From positions 248,001 through 312,000 of the forward strand of contig NZ_JAKUCN010000002.1 in the NCBI RefSeq assembly GCF_022808595.1: DNA of 64,000 bases. Reading direction: 5' to 3'. Both the position numbers and the translations under genes were made by a program. The notes beneath the pieces were generated by a model. The model had not been told where the DNA came from. It saw only the letters and a list, made by a program, of their open reading frames with translations, and ran no database searches. The DNA comes from Microvirga solisilvae. Its GTDB lineage: Bacteria; Pseudomonadota; Alphaproteobacteria; Rhizobiales; Beijerinckiaceae. Of the stretch, positions 48,813-57,997 are shown one piece after another. Position 1 is the first letter of the stretch; every line of letters begins with the position of its first letter.

Positions 48813-48847
48813 ATCCTTGAAAGCCTTGTGATCCAAGGCCATTTGGG
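48813..48847 (+). repeat. Direct repeat downstream of the helical orphan gene (copy 2)
   Basis: atccttgaaagcctt followed by gtgatccaaggccattt. It matches copy 1 closely and forms a gccttg/caaggc hairpin. Confidence 0.6.
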
Positions 48848-49103
48848 CTAAAGGAACGCCTATCCGACAGACATTGACGGTCAGCGTTCATGTGAGGGTG
48901 CGTGATCCGCACCCTTGAGGCGTTCCGCTAAAGTCTTGACGATAAAAGCGTTTCCATCCGCCGGCACTACGCCGGCCCGCTGATAAAGCGGTATGCCTTG
49001 GACATGGCCCTAAAGGGGCGTCCCGGGCAGCGGCGGAGGGGAGCGATCCATTAACACCAGCCGCCGGCGTTGCCCCTTGAACGAGGGCCATTCAGGAGAA
49101 CCT
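48848..49103 (+). promoter_or_regulatory. rpsA upstream/leader region with nested hairpins
   Basis: A 256-base gene-free stretch. It contains an inverted repeat ggaacgcc (48853) / ggcgttcc (48919) enclosing a hairpin agggtgcg/cgcaccct (48895-48915), then a TTGACG hexamer at 48935 and a caggag ribosome site before rpsA. S1 leaders are often self-regulated, so this may be an autoregulatory leader. The promoter itself is not certain. Confidence 0.45.
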
Positions 49104-50801
49104 ATGTCTGCAGCTTTCCAGCAGCCGAGCCGTGAAGATTTCGCCGCTCTGCTCGAAGAATCCTTCCGCACGTCCGAGATCAGCGAAGGCTCGGTTGTGA
49201 AGGGTAAGGTGGTCGCCATCGAGAAGGATGTCGCGGTCATCGATATCGGCGCCAAGACCGAAGGTCGCGTCGCTCTGAAAGAATTCACCGGCCCCAATCG
49301 CGAGCGTGAACTGAACGTCGGCGATGAGGTCGAAGTCTATGTCGAGCGCATCGAGAATGCGCTGGGCGAAGCCGTCATCTCGCGCGACAAGGCTCGCCGC
49401 GAAGAGTCGTGGGTGAAGCTCGAGAAGGCCTTCGAGGCCCAGGAGCGCGTCAACGGCACCATCTTCAACCAGGTCAAGGGCGGCTACACGGTCGACCTCG
49501 ACGGCGCCGTGGCGTTCCTGCCCCGCTCGCAGGTCGATATCCGCCCGGTTCGCGACGTCACCCCGCTCATGGGCGTGGCTCAGCCGTTCCAGATCCTCAA
49601 GATGGACCGCCGCCGCGGCAACATCGTCGTGTCGCGCCGTACGGTTCTCGAAGAGAGCCGCGCCGAGCAGCGCTCCGAGCTCGTGGCCAACCTCGAAGAG
49701 GGTCAGGTCATCGACGGCGTGGTCAAGAACATCACCGAGTACGGTGCGTTCGTTGATCTCGGCGGCATCGACGGCCTCCTGCACGTCACCGACATGGCAT
49801 GGCGCCGCGTGAACCATCCGTCCGAGGTCGTAACCATCGGCCAGACGGTGAAGGTGAAGATCATCAAGATCAACCACGACACGCACCGCATCTCGCTCGG
49901 CATCAAGCAGCTGCTCGCCGATCCGTGGGAGGGCATCGCCGCCCGCTACCCGGTTCAGGCCAAGCTGAAGGGCCGCGTCACGAACATCACCGATTACGGT
50001 GCGTTCGTTGAGCTGGAGCCGGGCATCGAAGGCCTGATCCACGTCTCCGAGATGTCCTGGACGAAGAAGAACGTTCACCCCGGCAAGATCATCTCCACCT
50101 CGCAAGAGGTTGAGGTCGTGATCCTCGAAGTCGATCAGGTGAAGCGCCGCATCTCGCTGGGTCTGAAGCAGACGCTGCAGAACCCGTGGGAAGCCTTCGC
50201 CGAGAAGCACCCTGTCGGCTCCGAAGTCGAAGGCGAGGTGAAGAACAAGACCGAGTTCGGTCTCTTCATCGGCCTCGAGAACGACGTCGACGGCATGGTC
50301 CACCTCTCCGATCTCGACTGGAACCGTCCGGGCGAGCAGGTCATCGACGAGTTCAAGAAGGGCGACATGGTTCGCGCTCAGGTTCTCGACGTTGACGTGG
50401 AGAAGGAGCGCATCTCGCTCGGCATCAAGCAGCTGGCCGGCGATCCCTTCGCCGAAGCCGGTGAGTTCAAGAAGAACCAGGTCGTCACCTGCGAGATTCT
50501 CGAGGTGAAGGACGGCGGTCTCGAAGTGAAGATCGTCGATACCGACCTGACCACGTTCATCAAGCGCTCCGAGCTTGCTCGCGATCGCGGCGATCAGCGT
50601 CCGGAGCGTTTCGCTGCCGGTGAGAAGATCGACGCCCGCGTCACGCAGTTCGACCGCAAGGCTCGCCGCGTCACCCTCTCCATCAAGGCCCTCGAGGTCG
50701 CTGAGGAGAAGGAAGCCATGGCTCAGTACGGCTCGGCCGATTCGGGTGCGTCGCTCGGCGACATCCTCGGCGCCGCCCTGAACAAGGCTGGCAAGAAGTA
50801 A
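49104..50801 (+). CDS. rpsA: 30S ribosomal protein S1
   Basis: 565 residues from the ATG with caggag upstream. Six S1-type RNA-binding units can be followed: GSVVKGKVVAIEKDVAVIDIG, RVNGTIFNQVKGGYTVDLDG, DGVVKNITEYGAFVDLGGIDGLLHVTDMAW, KGRVTNITDYGAFVELEPGIEGLIHVSEMSW, EGEVKNKTEFGLFIGLENDVDGMVHLSDLDW and CEILEVKDGGLEVKI. S1 melts mRNA structure for the ribosome. It is followed by a strong terminator and then by sppA and ihfB. The cmk gene that usually precedes it is not here. Confidence 0.97.
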   Translation: MSAAFQQPSREDFAALLEESFRTSEISEGSVVKGKVVAIEKDVAVIDIGAKTEGRVALKEFTGPNRERELNVGDEVEVYVERIENALGEAVISRDKARREESWVKLEKAFEAQERVNGTIFNQVKGGYTVDLDGAVAFLPRSQVDIRPVRDVTPLMGVAQPFQILKMDRRRGNIVVSRRTVLEESRAEQRSELVANLEEGQVIDGVVKNITEYGAFVDLGGIDGLLHVTDMAWRRVNHPSEVVTIGQTVKVKIIKINHDTHRISLGIKQLLADPWEGIAARYPVQAKLKGRVTNITDYGAFVELEPGIEGLIHVSEMSWTKKNVHPGKIISTSQEVEVVILEVDQVKRRISLGLKQTLQNPWEAFAEKHPVGSEVEGEVKNKTEFGLFIGLENDVDGMVHLSDLDWNRPGEQVIDEFKKGDMVRAQVLDVDVEKERISLGIKQLAGDPFAEAGEFKKNQVVTCEILEVKDGGLEVKIVDTDLTTFIKRSELARDRGDQRPERFAAGEKIDARVTQFDRKARRVTLSIKALEVAEEKEAMAQYGSADSGASLGDILGAALNKAGKK

Positions 50802-50829
50802 TCTCGCTCCGACATTCGGAGTGTGATGG

Positions 50830-50866
50830 ATCCCCGGGCTGAAAAGCCCGGGGATTTTTTGTTTTG
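50830..50866 (+). terminator. rpsA terminator
   Basis: A tccccgggct/agcccgggga stem with a GAAA loop is followed by a long T-run. Confidence 0.93.
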
Positions 50867-50889
50867 GGGGTCATGAAGCGCCGCTTCCT

Positions 50890-51011
50890 CCCTCTCCCCT
50901 TTGCGGGAGAGGGTGCCCTGCGAAGCAGGGTGGGAGAGGGGGCGTCTTTCCGAGCACGGCCCCTCTCCCGGCTCGCGCTGCTCGCCACCCTCTCCCGCAG
51001 AGGGGAGAGGG
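50890..51011. repeat. Palindromic intergenic repeat, family 3
   Basis: About 122 bases bounded by ccctctcccc and its complement ggggagaggg, with nested pairs tgcgggagagggtg / caccctctcccgca and gccctgc/gcaggg. It fills the rpsA-sppA spacer. No second copy in this window. Confidence 0.75.
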
Positions 51012-51121
51012 TGCGCGCACATCGCGTAGGTTTTTTATTGGTCGCATGTCTTGCCGCCCTATCTGCCTTCGCAATAGGGTGCTGCCTCCGCACATCAGTG
51101 AACCGAGTGAGTGACGAACCG

Positions 51122-52087
51122 ATGTCCATCGATGCCGAAGCCATTGCCGATCGTCGCCGGCTGCGCCGCAAGCTCTCCTTCTGGCGCATCGCCGGGTTCT
51201 CCGGCCTGATCGCCGCCGTTGCCGCCTTGGGTTATGCCGCGGCCGACCGGATGGGCTACGGGGCCGTGCAGCAGCAGATCGCCCGCATCTCCATCGACGG
51301 GGTGATCACGGGCAATCAGCGTCTGGCCGATCTCATGCAGCGGGTGGGGGATTCGAGCCTCGTGTCAGGCGTCGTGATCTCCATCAACAGCCCCGGCGGC
51401 ACCACGACGGGCTCCGAAGAGCTGTTCCGCAACATCCGCCGCCTGGCCGAGAAGAAGCCCGTGGTGACCTTCGTCGACGGCACGGCGGCCTCCGGCGGCT
51501 ACATCACGGCGATTGCCTCCGACTACATCGTCGCCCGCGAAACCTCGCTCGTCGGCTCCATCGGCGTCCTGTTCCAGTACCCGGACGTGTCCGGCCTGCT
51601 CGGCAATGTGGGCGTGAAGGTGGAGACGATCAAATCCGCTCCCCTTAAAGCGGAGCCGAACCCGTTCACGCCGACGAGCCCTGAGGCCCGCGCGGCCATG
51701 CAATCCGTCGTCGGCGATACCTATGACTGGTTCAAGACGCTCGTGCGCGAGCGCCGCCGCATGAACGAGGCCGAGCTGACCTCAGCCTCCACGGGCCAGG
51801 TGTTCAGCGGTCGCCAGGGCGTGCCGATGAAGCTCGTCGACAAGCTCGGCAACGAGCGCGATGCGGTCGCCTGGCTCGAGCAGGAAAAGAAGGTTCCCAA
51901 GGACCTGCCGATTCGCGATTGGAAGCCCCGTTCCGACCGGGAGTTCTCCGTTCTCGCCATGACGGCGACGGCGGTGGATCTCTTAGGCTTCGAAGGTGCT
52001 GCAGAGGTCCTCCGAAGGAGTGAGGCTCATGCGGAAATCGCCCGGCTTGACGGTCTGCTGGCTGTCTGGCAACCTTCCGAAAAATAA
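51122..52087 (+). CDS. sppA: Signal peptide peptidase SppA-type serine protease
   Basis: 321 residues from the ATG at 51122; the longer open frame crosses the palindromic repeat and is not coding. One N-terminal membrane helix (residues ~24-41) precedes a single protease domain. Ser in GTAASGGYIT (~122) and Lys in IKSAPLKAEPNPF (~175) form the Ser-Lys dyad; the single-domain length is that of the short SppA form. It degrades cleaved signal peptides in the inner membrane. It lies between rpsA and ihfB, a conserved order in related genomes. Confidence 0.93.
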   Translation: MSIDAEAIADRRRLRRKLSFWRIAGFSGLIAAVAALGYAAADRMGYGAVQQQIARISIDGVITGNQRLADLMQRVGDSSLVSGVVISINSPGGTTTGSEELFRNIRRLAEKKPVVTFVDGTAASGGYITAIASDYIVARETSLVGSIGVLFQYPDVSGLLGNVGVKVETIKSAPLKAEPNPFTPTSPEARAAMQSVVGDTYDWFKTLVRERRRMNEAELTSASTGQVFSGRQGVPMKLVDKLGNERDAVAWLEQEKKVPKDLPIRDWKPRSDREFSVLAMTATAVDLLGFEGAAEVLRRSEAHAEIARLDGLLAVWQPSEK

Positions 52088-52112
52088 AGCTCCATCAAAG
52101 ATATAGCTGTCC

Positions 52113-52427
52113 ATGATCAAGTCAGAACTCGTGCTCAAGATCGCCGAGCAGAACCCGCATTTGTATCAACGCGACGTGGAGAAGATCGTGAATGCGATCC
52201 TCGACACCATCGCCGATGCGCTCGCCCGAGGCGACCGGGTAGAGCTGCGCGGCTTCGGAGCCTTCTCCGTGAAGAAGCGCGATGCGCGCACGGGCCGCAA
52301 CCCGCGCACGGGTGCATCCGTTTCCATCTCCGAGAAGGTCGTTCCCGTGTTCAAGACGGGCAAGGAAATGCGCCAGCGCCTCAATGCTCCGGCTTCCAAG
52401 GTGCTGAAGGCAGCCGCTGCCCAATAA
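52113..52427 (+). CDS. ihfB: Integration host factor subunit beta
   Basis: 104 residues. The HU/IHF fold has [33 protein letters not shown] as the helical dimer core, then the beta-arm [31 protein letters not shown] with the DNA-intercalating Pro in RNPRTG. With IhfA it bends DNA sharply at promoters and recombination sites. Context (sppA upstream, LapA-type gene downstream) supports ihfB rather than hupB. Confidence 0.96.
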   Translation: MIKSELVLKIAEQNPHLYQRDVEKIVNAILDTIADALARGDRVELRGFGAFSVKKRDARTGRNPRTGASVSISEKVVPVFKTGKEMRQRLNAPASKVLKAAAAQ

Positions 52428-52444
52428 CCATTGAAGAGGTGCTC

Positions 52445-52795
52445 GTGATTCGCTTCCTGAAGGCGCTCATTCTCCTGCCGATCGCGATCGTGGTGGTTCT
52501 GCTGGCGGTCGCAAACCGCGCGCCGGTGACCCTGTCGCTGGATCCGTTCTCGCAGGACGCGCCGGAATTCGCGATGCAGGTGCCGCTCTTCGCCGTGATC
52601 TTCGCGGCTGTCGCTTTGGGCATCGTCATCGGCGGCACCGCAAGCTGGCTTGCTCAGGGCAAGACGCGGAAGGCCCGCCGCCGTTATCGCCGCGAGGCGG
52701 ATCAACTGCGCCACGAGACCGAACGTCTGCGCAGCCAGAATTCGGCTGCAGGCCTGCCCGCGACGCTGCCGTCCCCGCAATCGTCGGGCTTCTAG
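52445..52795 (+). CDS. LapA-domain small membrane protein
   Basis: 116 residues from the GTG at 52445, with agagg five bases upstream; a GTG at 52439 is the alternative. Two membrane helices (FLKALILLPIAIVVVLLAVAN and VPLFAVIFAAVALGIVIGGTASWL) flank a short loop containing APVTLSLDPF, a LapA signature. A basic tail (RKARRRYRREADQLRHETERL) forms a coiled coil. LapA-type proteins work in lipopolysaccharide assembly control in gammaproteobacteria; the role here is unproven. It follows ihfB by 17 bases. Confidence 0.88.
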   Translation: MIRFLKALILLPIAIVVVLLAVANRAPVTLSLDPFSQDAPEFAMQVPLFAVIFAAVALGIVIGGTASWLAQGKTRKARRRYRREADQLRHETERLRSQNSAAGLPATLPSPQSSGF

Positions 52796-52819
52796 TTCCT
52801 CAAAGTTTTTCCTTAAGCC

Positions 52820-53767
52820 ATGCGCGTCATTTCCTCCGCCGAGATCGATCGGGCTCTCACCTTTCCTGCTCTGGTCGATGCGCTGGCGGAAGCCTTTCGC
52901 AGCGACATGGTCACGCCGGTTCGGCACCACCACGAGATCGAGCGCGCGGGTGCGCACGGCACGCTGCTGCTCATGCCCGCATGGACAGGGCCTGCCACGC
53001 AGGACAGCTTCGTCGGCGTGAAGGTGGTCTCCGTGTTTCCCGAGAACGGGGCCAGGAATCTTCCGAGCGTCATGGGTTCGTATCTGCTCATGAACGGCGA
53101 AACGGGCGCGCCCGTCGCCGTGCTCGACGGCACACGCCTCACCGTCTGGCGCACCGCCGCCGCATCGGCGCTGGCGGCGCGTCATCTCGCTCGCGCGGAT
53201 GCAAGCCGCATGGTGATGGTGGGTTCGGGCGCACTCGCGCCTTTCCTCATCCGCGCCCATATGAGCCAGCGTCCCATCCGCGAAGTGTCGCTGTGGAATC
53301 ATCGCTCTGAGAAGGCCGAGGAACTGGCGGCTCAGCTTCGCGCCGAGGGCTTGCCCGTCACGGCGGTGGCGGATCTCGAAGCGGCGGTGCGCGAGGCCGA
53401 TCTCGTCTCCTGCGCCACGCTTTCCACCGCGCCCATCGTGAAGGGCGCTTGGCTGAAGGAAGGCGCGCATCTCGATCTCGTAGGCGCGTTCAACCTGAAA
53501 ATGCGCGAGGCCGACGACGAGGCGCTGCGTCGCGGCCAAGTTTATGTCGATACCGACGCGGCCAAATCCGAGGGCGGAGACGTGGCCGTATCGATTCAGA
53601 AGGGCGCGATCTCGGAAGGCCATGTGCGCGGCACGCTTTTCGACCTCTGCCGCAACCCGCCGGTGCGGAACGACAAGGTGATCACCGTGTTCAAGTCGGT
53701 AGGCACCGCTTTGGAGGATCTGGCTGCGGCAATGCTGGTATGGCGCTCGACAGCCGATCCGTCGTAA
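52820..53767 (+). CDS. Ornithine cyclodeaminase / mu-crystallin family protein
   Basis: 315 residues with a Rossmann domain (VMVGSGALAPFLIRAHM near residue 133, then SLWNHRSEKAEELA) and the family's substrate loop (LPSVMGSYLLMNGETGAPVAVLDGTRLTVWRTAAASALAARHLA). Members include ornithine cyclodeaminase, alanine dehydrogenase and 1-pyrroline-2-carboxylate reductase (LhpI); the substrate cannot be settled from sequence. If it reduces pyrroline-2-carboxylate it could complement the hydroxyproline cluster near 9-13 kb. It lies between lapA and trpF and may be co-transcribed. Confidence 0.88.
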   Translation: MRVISSAEIDRALTFPALVDALAEAFRSDMVTPVRHHHEIERAGAHGTLLLMPAWTGPATQDSFVGVKVVSVFPENGARNLPSVMGSYLLMNGETGAPVAVLDGTRLTVWRTAAASALAARHLARADASRMVMVGSGALAPFLIRAHMSQRPIREVSLWNHRSEKAEELAAQLRAEGLPVTAVADLEAAVREADLVSCATLSTAPIVKGAWLKEGAHLDLVGAFNLKMREADDEALRRGQVYVDTDAAKSEGGDVAVSIQKGAISEGHVRGTLFDLCRNPPVRNDKVITVFKSVGTALEDLAAAMLVWRSTADPS

Positions 53768-53776
53768 AATGCAACA

Positions 53777-54436
53777 ATGGACAACCTGATCAAGATCTGC
53801 GGGCTCTCGACGCCTGAAACCCTGGAGGCTGCGCTGGAGGCCGGTGCGGACATGGTGGGCTTCGTGCGTTTTCCGAAGAGCCCGCGCCACGTCACCCTCG
53901 ATCTCGGCCATCGCCTGTCGCTGCAGGCGAAGGGCCGCGCGCAGCGCGTCGTGCTCTTCGTCGATCCGAGCGACGAGGACATCGCGCAGGCGGTCGAGGC
54001 CATCAACCCTGACCTGATCCAGCTGCATGGGAGCGAAAGCCCGGAGCGCGTCGCCGAGATCCGCTCCATGGCGGGCCGCCCGGTCATGAAGGCTTTCGGC
54101 ATCGCCGAGAAGAGCGATCTGCAGGCGCTTACGCCCTATGCGGAGACCTCCGAGCATCTGCTGCTCGACGCCAAGCCGCCCCGCACGGCGCAAGGCTTAC
54201 CCGGCGGCAACGGCGTCTCGTTCGACTGGAAGCTCCTGAACGGGCTTGACCCGGCTCTCCCCATCATGTTGTCAGGAGGGCTCAATCCCGACAACGTGGC
54301 GGAGGCGATCAGGCTCACGAAGCCGAAAGCCGTCGATGTGTCGTCGGGAGTGGAAAGCTCACCGGGCTTGAAGGACGCAGCCAAGATCAAGGCCTTCGTT
54401 CAGGCGGCCCGGACGGCATTCGCCGCGCAGCATTAA
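53777..54436 (+). CDS. trpF: Phosphoribosylanthranilate isomerase
   Basis: 219 residues, a TIM-barrel. The general base Cys is in [10 protein letters not shown] near residue 6, and the general acid Asp in [10 protein letters not shown]. Phosphate-binding loops are SGGLNPDNV near 170 and VDVSSGVE near 193. It rearranges N-(5-phosphoribosyl)anthranilate in tryptophan synthesis. It starts nine bases after the cyclodeaminase gene and 16 bases before trpB. Confidence 0.96.
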   Translation: MDNLIKICGLSTPETLEAALEAGADMVGFVRFPKSPRHVTLDLGHRLSLQAKGRAQRVVLFVDPSDEDIAQAVEAINPDLIQLHGSESPERVAEIRSMAGRPVMKAFGIAEKSDLQALTPYAETSEHLLLDAKPPRTAQGLPGGNGVSFDWKLLNGLDPALPIMLSGGLNPDNVAEAIRLTKPKAVDVSSGVESSPGLKDAAKIKAFVQAARTAFAAQH

Positions 54437-54452
54437 ATTTTTAGGACAGCCC

Positions 54453-55670
54453 GTGTCAGCTCAAGCCCAGCCCAATTCCTTCCGCAACGGTCCCGACGAG
54501 CGCGGGCATTTCGGTCAGTTCGGCGGACGCTTCGTCGCCGAAACCCTGATGCCGAATATCCTGGAGCTGCAAAAGGCGTATGAGGAGGCCAAGAACGATC
54601 CGGCTTTCCATGCGGACATGGCGTATTTCTCCACGCATTACATTGGCCGTCCGAGCCCGCTTTATTTCGCGGAGCGCATGACCGAGCATCTGGGTGGCGC
54701 GAAGATTTACTTCAAGCGCGAAGAGCTGAACCACACCGGCGCGCACAAGGTGAACAACGTGCTGGGTCAGATCCTTCTCGCCCGCCGCATGGGCAAGAAG
54801 CGCATCATCGCGGAGACCGGCGCGGGCCAACACGGCGTTGCCACCGCCACGCTCTGCGCGCGCTTTGGCCTTGAGTGCATCGTCTATATGGGCGCGGTGG
54901 ACGTGGAGCGTCAGAAGCCCAACGTGTTCCGCATGAACATGCTGGGCGCGAAGGTGGTGCCGGTCGAATCCGGCACGAAGACGCTCAAAGACGCCATGAA
55001 CGAGGCACTGCGCGATTGGGTCACGAACGTGGCCGATACCTTCTACTGCATCGGCACGGTGGCGGGCCCGCATCCCTATCCCGCCATGGTACGCGACTTC
55101 CAATGCGTCATCGGCGATGAGACCCGCAAGCAGATGATGGAAGCGGAAGGCCGCCTGCCGGATTCGCTCGTCGCCTGCATCGGCGGCGGCTCAAATGCGA
55201 TCGGCCTGTTCCATCCGTTCCTCGACGACAAGGGCGTGGAGATCTACGGCGTGGAAGCCGCGGGCCACGGCCTCGACAAGTTGCATGCGGCATCCCTCAC
55301 GGGCGGACGCCCCGGCGTGCTGCACGGCAACCGCACTTATCTTCTCATGAACGAGGATGGGCAGATCGCCGACGCGCATTCGATCTCGGCGGGCCTCGAT
55401 TATCCCGGCATCGGTCCGGAGCATGCGTGGCTGCACGAGATGGGCCGCGTGAATTACATCTCCGCCACCGACGATGAGGCGCTGGAAGCCTTCCAGCTCT
55501 GCTCGCGTCTCGAGGGCATCCTGCCCGCGCTCGAGCCCAGCCACGCGCTCGCTAAGGTCATCGAACTCGCGCCCAAGAAGCCGAAGGATCACCTGATGGT
55601 GGTCAACATCTCAGGCCGCGGCGACAAGGATCTGTTCCAGATCGCGGAGCATCTGGGGAATAAGCTGTGA
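54453..55670 (+). CDS. trpB: Tryptophan synthase beta chain
   Basis: 405 residues from a GTG start. The PLP Lys is in [15 protein letters not shown] near residue 98, the substrate-binding loop [16 protein letters not shown] near 120, and the PLP phosphate loop [10 protein letters not shown] near 245. It joins indole to serine, using indole channelled from TrpA. Its stop overlaps the GTG of an unrelated low-GC gene, which replaces the usual direct junction with trpA. Confidence 0.97.
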   Translation: MSAQAQPNSFRNGPDERGHFGQFGGRFVAETLMPNILELQKAYEEAKNDPAFHADMAYFSTHYIGRPSPLYFAERMTEHLGGAKIYFKREELNHTGAHKVNNVLGQILLARRMGKKRIIAETGAGQHGVATATLCARFGLECIVYMGAVDVERQKPNVFRMNMLGAKVVPVESGTKTLKDAMNEALRDWVTNVADTFYCIGTVAGPHPYPAMVRDFQCVIGDETRKQMMEAEGRLPDSLVACIGGGSNAIGLFHPFLDDKGVEIYGVEAAGHGLDKLHAASLTGGRPGVLHGNRTYLLMNEDGQIADAHSISAGLDYPGIGPEHAWLHEMGRVNYISATDDEALEAFQLCSRLEGILPALEPSHALAKVIELAPKKPKDHLMVVNISGRGDKDLFQIAEHLGNKL

Positions 55671-56131
55671 ATCCCAAGTACCGAGTTCTCCAGTCAGCCA
55701 TCGGTGCTGTAATCGGGTTCGGAGTTACAGCTTCGCTAGAAATATTGCTTGTTGCTATAATCAGCGGGCTATTTGACGCGAGAATTACAGTTCGCGGCTT
55801 AGGGTGGCTTGTGCTTCCTATAGCTGGCGCTTGTTTCGGGTGGAAGGTTGGCAGGGATGTGGGTGTAGAAAGTCTCTTGCTTGCTTTGAGAAAGGCACTG
55901 GATGGCCTTAGCTATCATTCAAGGATTTGGGTTTCTGCATCCATTTTGTGGCTAATAAGCTCTTCTACTTTTATGTTGCTCGTTAACCCATTCGGGCGCT
56001 ACTGGAACTCAAAAGATTGGCAGACATTCTGGCTAGTTCTCATCCTTCCATTAGCAGTTGGTGCATTGGCTTTGAAACTGCTGCACTGGGTGAACAAAGC
56101 CAATCGTAATCAGGCTATGGACGATAAATGA
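55667..56131 (+). CDS. Low-GC hypothetical membrane protein inserted between trpB and trpA
   Basis: 154 residues starting with a GTG that overlaps the trpB stop (GTGA), and ending in a TGA that overlaps the trpA start (ATGA). Four membrane helices are clear: ~10-36 ([20 protein letters not shown]), ~43-63 ([21 protein letters not shown]), ~88-107 and ~122-141. No family recognised. GC is visibly lower than in its neighbours (many ATA, TTA, AAT and AAA codons), so it is probably acquired. Because it is coupled on both sides, trpA translation likely depends on it being read through. A role linked to tryptophan, indole or the trp complex is possible but not shown. Confidence 0.75.
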   Translation: MNPKYRVLQSAIGAVIGFGVTASLEILLVAIISGLFDARITVRGLGWLVLPIAGACFGWKVGRDVGVESLLLALRKALDGLSYHSRIWVSASILWLISSSTFMLLVNPFGRYWNSKDWQTFWLVLILPLAVGALALKLLHWVNKANRNQAMDDK

Positions 56132-56967
56132 TCTCCCGCATCGAAGCCCGTTTTGAACAATGCCGTGCGGAAGGCCGCGCCGCTCTCGTCACCTACATCA
56201 TGGCGGGCGACCCGGACCCGGAGACCTCGCTCGCGATCCTGAAAAGCCTGCCCAAGGCCGGCGCGGATATCGTCGAGTTCGGCCTGCCCTTCACCGATCC
56301 TATGGCCGACGGCCCGGCGATCCAAGCAGCGGGCCTGCGGGCCCTCAAAGTGGGGCAGGATACGGTCAAGACCCTCGACCTCATCCGCCGCTTCCGTGCC
56401 GAGGACCAGACCACGCCCGTGATCCTCATGGGCTATTTCAACCCGATCTTCGTCTACGGCGTCGACCGCTTCCTCGTTGACGCTAAGGAAGCTGGGGTCG
56501 ACGGCCTGATCGTGGTGGACCTGCCGCCGGAAGAGGACGATGAGCTCTGCCTGCCGGCGCTCAAGGCTGGCCTCGCCTTCATCCGTCTGGCCACCCCGAC
56601 CACGGACGATGCCCGCCTGCCGGCGGTGCTCGCCAACACGGCCGGGTTCGTTTATTACGTTTCCATCACCGGCATCACGGGTGCTGCGACCCCCGATTTC
56701 GGCAAGGTCGCCTCGGCGGTGGAGCGCATCAAGCATCACACGCCTCTGCCCGTCGTGGTGGGCTTCGGCGTGAAGAGCGGCGCCCATGCGGCGGCGGTGG
56801 CCAAGGGCGCCGACGGTGTGGTGGTGGGCTCGGCCCTCATCGATGCGCTGAAGGGCACGCTCGATGCAGAAGGCCGCGCCACCTCGCGCTCGGTCGAGGC
56901 CGTCACCACATTGGTGAAGGAATTGAGCGAAGGCGTGCGCTCGGTATCGAAGCGCGCGGCTGCGTAA
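56128..56967 (+). CDS. trpA: Tryptophan synthase alpha chain
   Basis: 279 residues, TIM-barrel. Catalytic Glu is in [20 protein letters not shown] near residue 48 and catalytic Asp in the same stretch (DPMADG). The phosphate site GFGVKSG is near 211 and GSALID near 232. It cleaves indole-3-glycerol phosphate to indole for TrpB. The start overlaps the stop of the membrane-protein gene. A family 2 repeat and then accD follow. Confidence 0.97.
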   Translation: MISRIEARFEQCRAEGRAALVTYIMAGDPDPETSLAILKSLPKAGADIVEFGLPFTDPMADGPAIQAAGLRALKVGQDTVKTLDLIRRFRAEDQTTPVILMGYFNPIFVYGVDRFLVDAKEAGVDGLIVVDLPPEEDDELCLPALKAGLAFIRLATPTTDDARLPAVLANTAGFVYYVSITGITGAATPDFGKVASAVERIKHHTPLPVVVGFGVKSGAHAAAVAKGADGVVVGSALIDALKGTLDAEGRATSRSVEAVTTLVKELSEGVRSVSKRAAA

Positions 56968-56982
56968 GGAATAGAGAAGGAC

Positions 56983-57083
56983 CTCATCCTGAGGAGCCGC
57001 GAAGCGGCGTCTCGAAGGAGGGTCCAGAAGGCGCTGGAGACGCCTCGTCCTTCGAGACGGCCTGACGGCCTCCTTAAGGCGAG
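56983..57083. repeat. Palindromic intergenic repeat, family 2 copy B
   Basis: 101 bases: ctcatcctgaggag at the left, a decayed ctccttaaggcgag at the right, and internal gtctcgaagga / tccttcgagac. It is the same design as 44231-44328 and lies in the trpA-accD spacer. Confidence 0.78.
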
Positions 57084-57119
57084 GCTTTCGAAGGATGCCC
57101 CTGAAAAGGAAGTAAAGCG

Positions 57120-57980
57120 ATGAACTGGATTTCCGAAGTCGTCCGTCCGAAGATCAAGACGCTCTTCAAGCGCGAAACGCCGGACAATCTCTGGATCAAG
57201 TGCCCGGATACGGGACAGGTGGTGTTCCACAAGGATGTGGAAGCCAACCAGTGGGTGATCCCCGGCTCCAACCATCACATGCGCATCTCGGCGACGCAGC
57301 GTCTTCAGCTGATGTTCGACGGCGGCACGTGGCTCGATGTGGCGCTGCCGGAAGTGGCCATCGATCCGCTGAAGTTCCGCGACGAGAAGAAGTATATCGA
57401 CCGCCTGAAGGATGCCCGTGCTAAGACCGGCCAGCAGGACGCCTTCAAGGTCGGCTACGGCCGCGTCGAAGAACTGCCGATGACGATCGCCGTGCAGGAT
57501 TTCGGCTTCATGGGCGGCTCGCTCGGCATGGCCGCAGGTGAGGCCTTCGTGAAGGGCGCCGAGACCGCACTCGACAAGAAGACGCCTTACGTGCTCTTCG
57601 CCGGTTCCGGCGGCGCGCGCATGCAGGAGGGCATTCTCTCGCTCATGCAGATGCCGCGCACCACGGTCGCCATCCGCCGCCTGCGCGATGCGAAGCTGCC
57701 CTATATCGTCGTGCTCACGAACCCCACCACCGGCGGCGTCACCGCGTCCTATGCGATGCTGGGCGATGTGCATCTCGCCGAGCCTGGCGCGCTCATCGGC
57801 TTTGCCGGCCCGCGCGTGATCGAGCAGACCATCCGCGAGAAGCTTCCCGATGGCTTCCAGCGCTCCGAATATCTGAAGGAGCACGGCATGGTGGACATGG
57901 TGGTGCATCGCCACGACCTGAAATCGACGGTTGCCCGCCTGTCGCGCTTGTTCACCAAGGCCCCTGCGGCCGCTGCTTAA
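57120..57980 (+). CDS. accD: Acetyl-CoA carboxylase carboxyltransferase subunit beta
   Basis: 286 residues. It has the crotonase-like carboxyltransferase core ([28 protein letters not shown] near residue 120; [19 protein letters not shown] near 160; [38 protein letters not shown] near 200). With AccA it transfers carboxyl from biotin to acetyl-CoA for fatty-acid synthesis. The N-terminal zinc ribbon is degraded: where E. coli has four Cys, only KCPDTG keeps one, and the second pair reads VIPGSN. This is common in alphaproteobacteria. Confidence 0.96.
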   Translation: MNWISEVVRPKIKTLFKRETPDNLWIKCPDTGQVVFHKDVEANQWVIPGSNHHMRISATQRLQLMFDGGTWLDVALPEVAIDPLKFRDEKKYIDRLKDARAKTGQQDAFKVGYGRVEELPMTIAVQDFGFMGGSLGMAAGEAFVKGAETALDKKTPYVLFAGSGGARMQEGILSLMQMPRTTVAIRRLRDAKLPYIVVLTNPTTGGVTASYAMLGDVHLAEPGALIGFAGPRVIEQTIREKLPDGFQRSEYLKEHGMVDMVVHRHDLKSTVARLSRLFTKAPAAAA

Positions 57981-57997
57981 TTGAAGGTCAGGGCGAG

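Noticed and set aside
48222..48847. Integron attC sites for the repeat pair
   Set aside because: The repeats lack the conserved GTTRRRY core sites and there is no integrase; only a loose cassette-like layout remains.
52166..54193. 675-codon minus-strand frame opposite ihfB, lapA and the cyclodeaminase
   Set aside because: Antisense shadow of three recognised genes.
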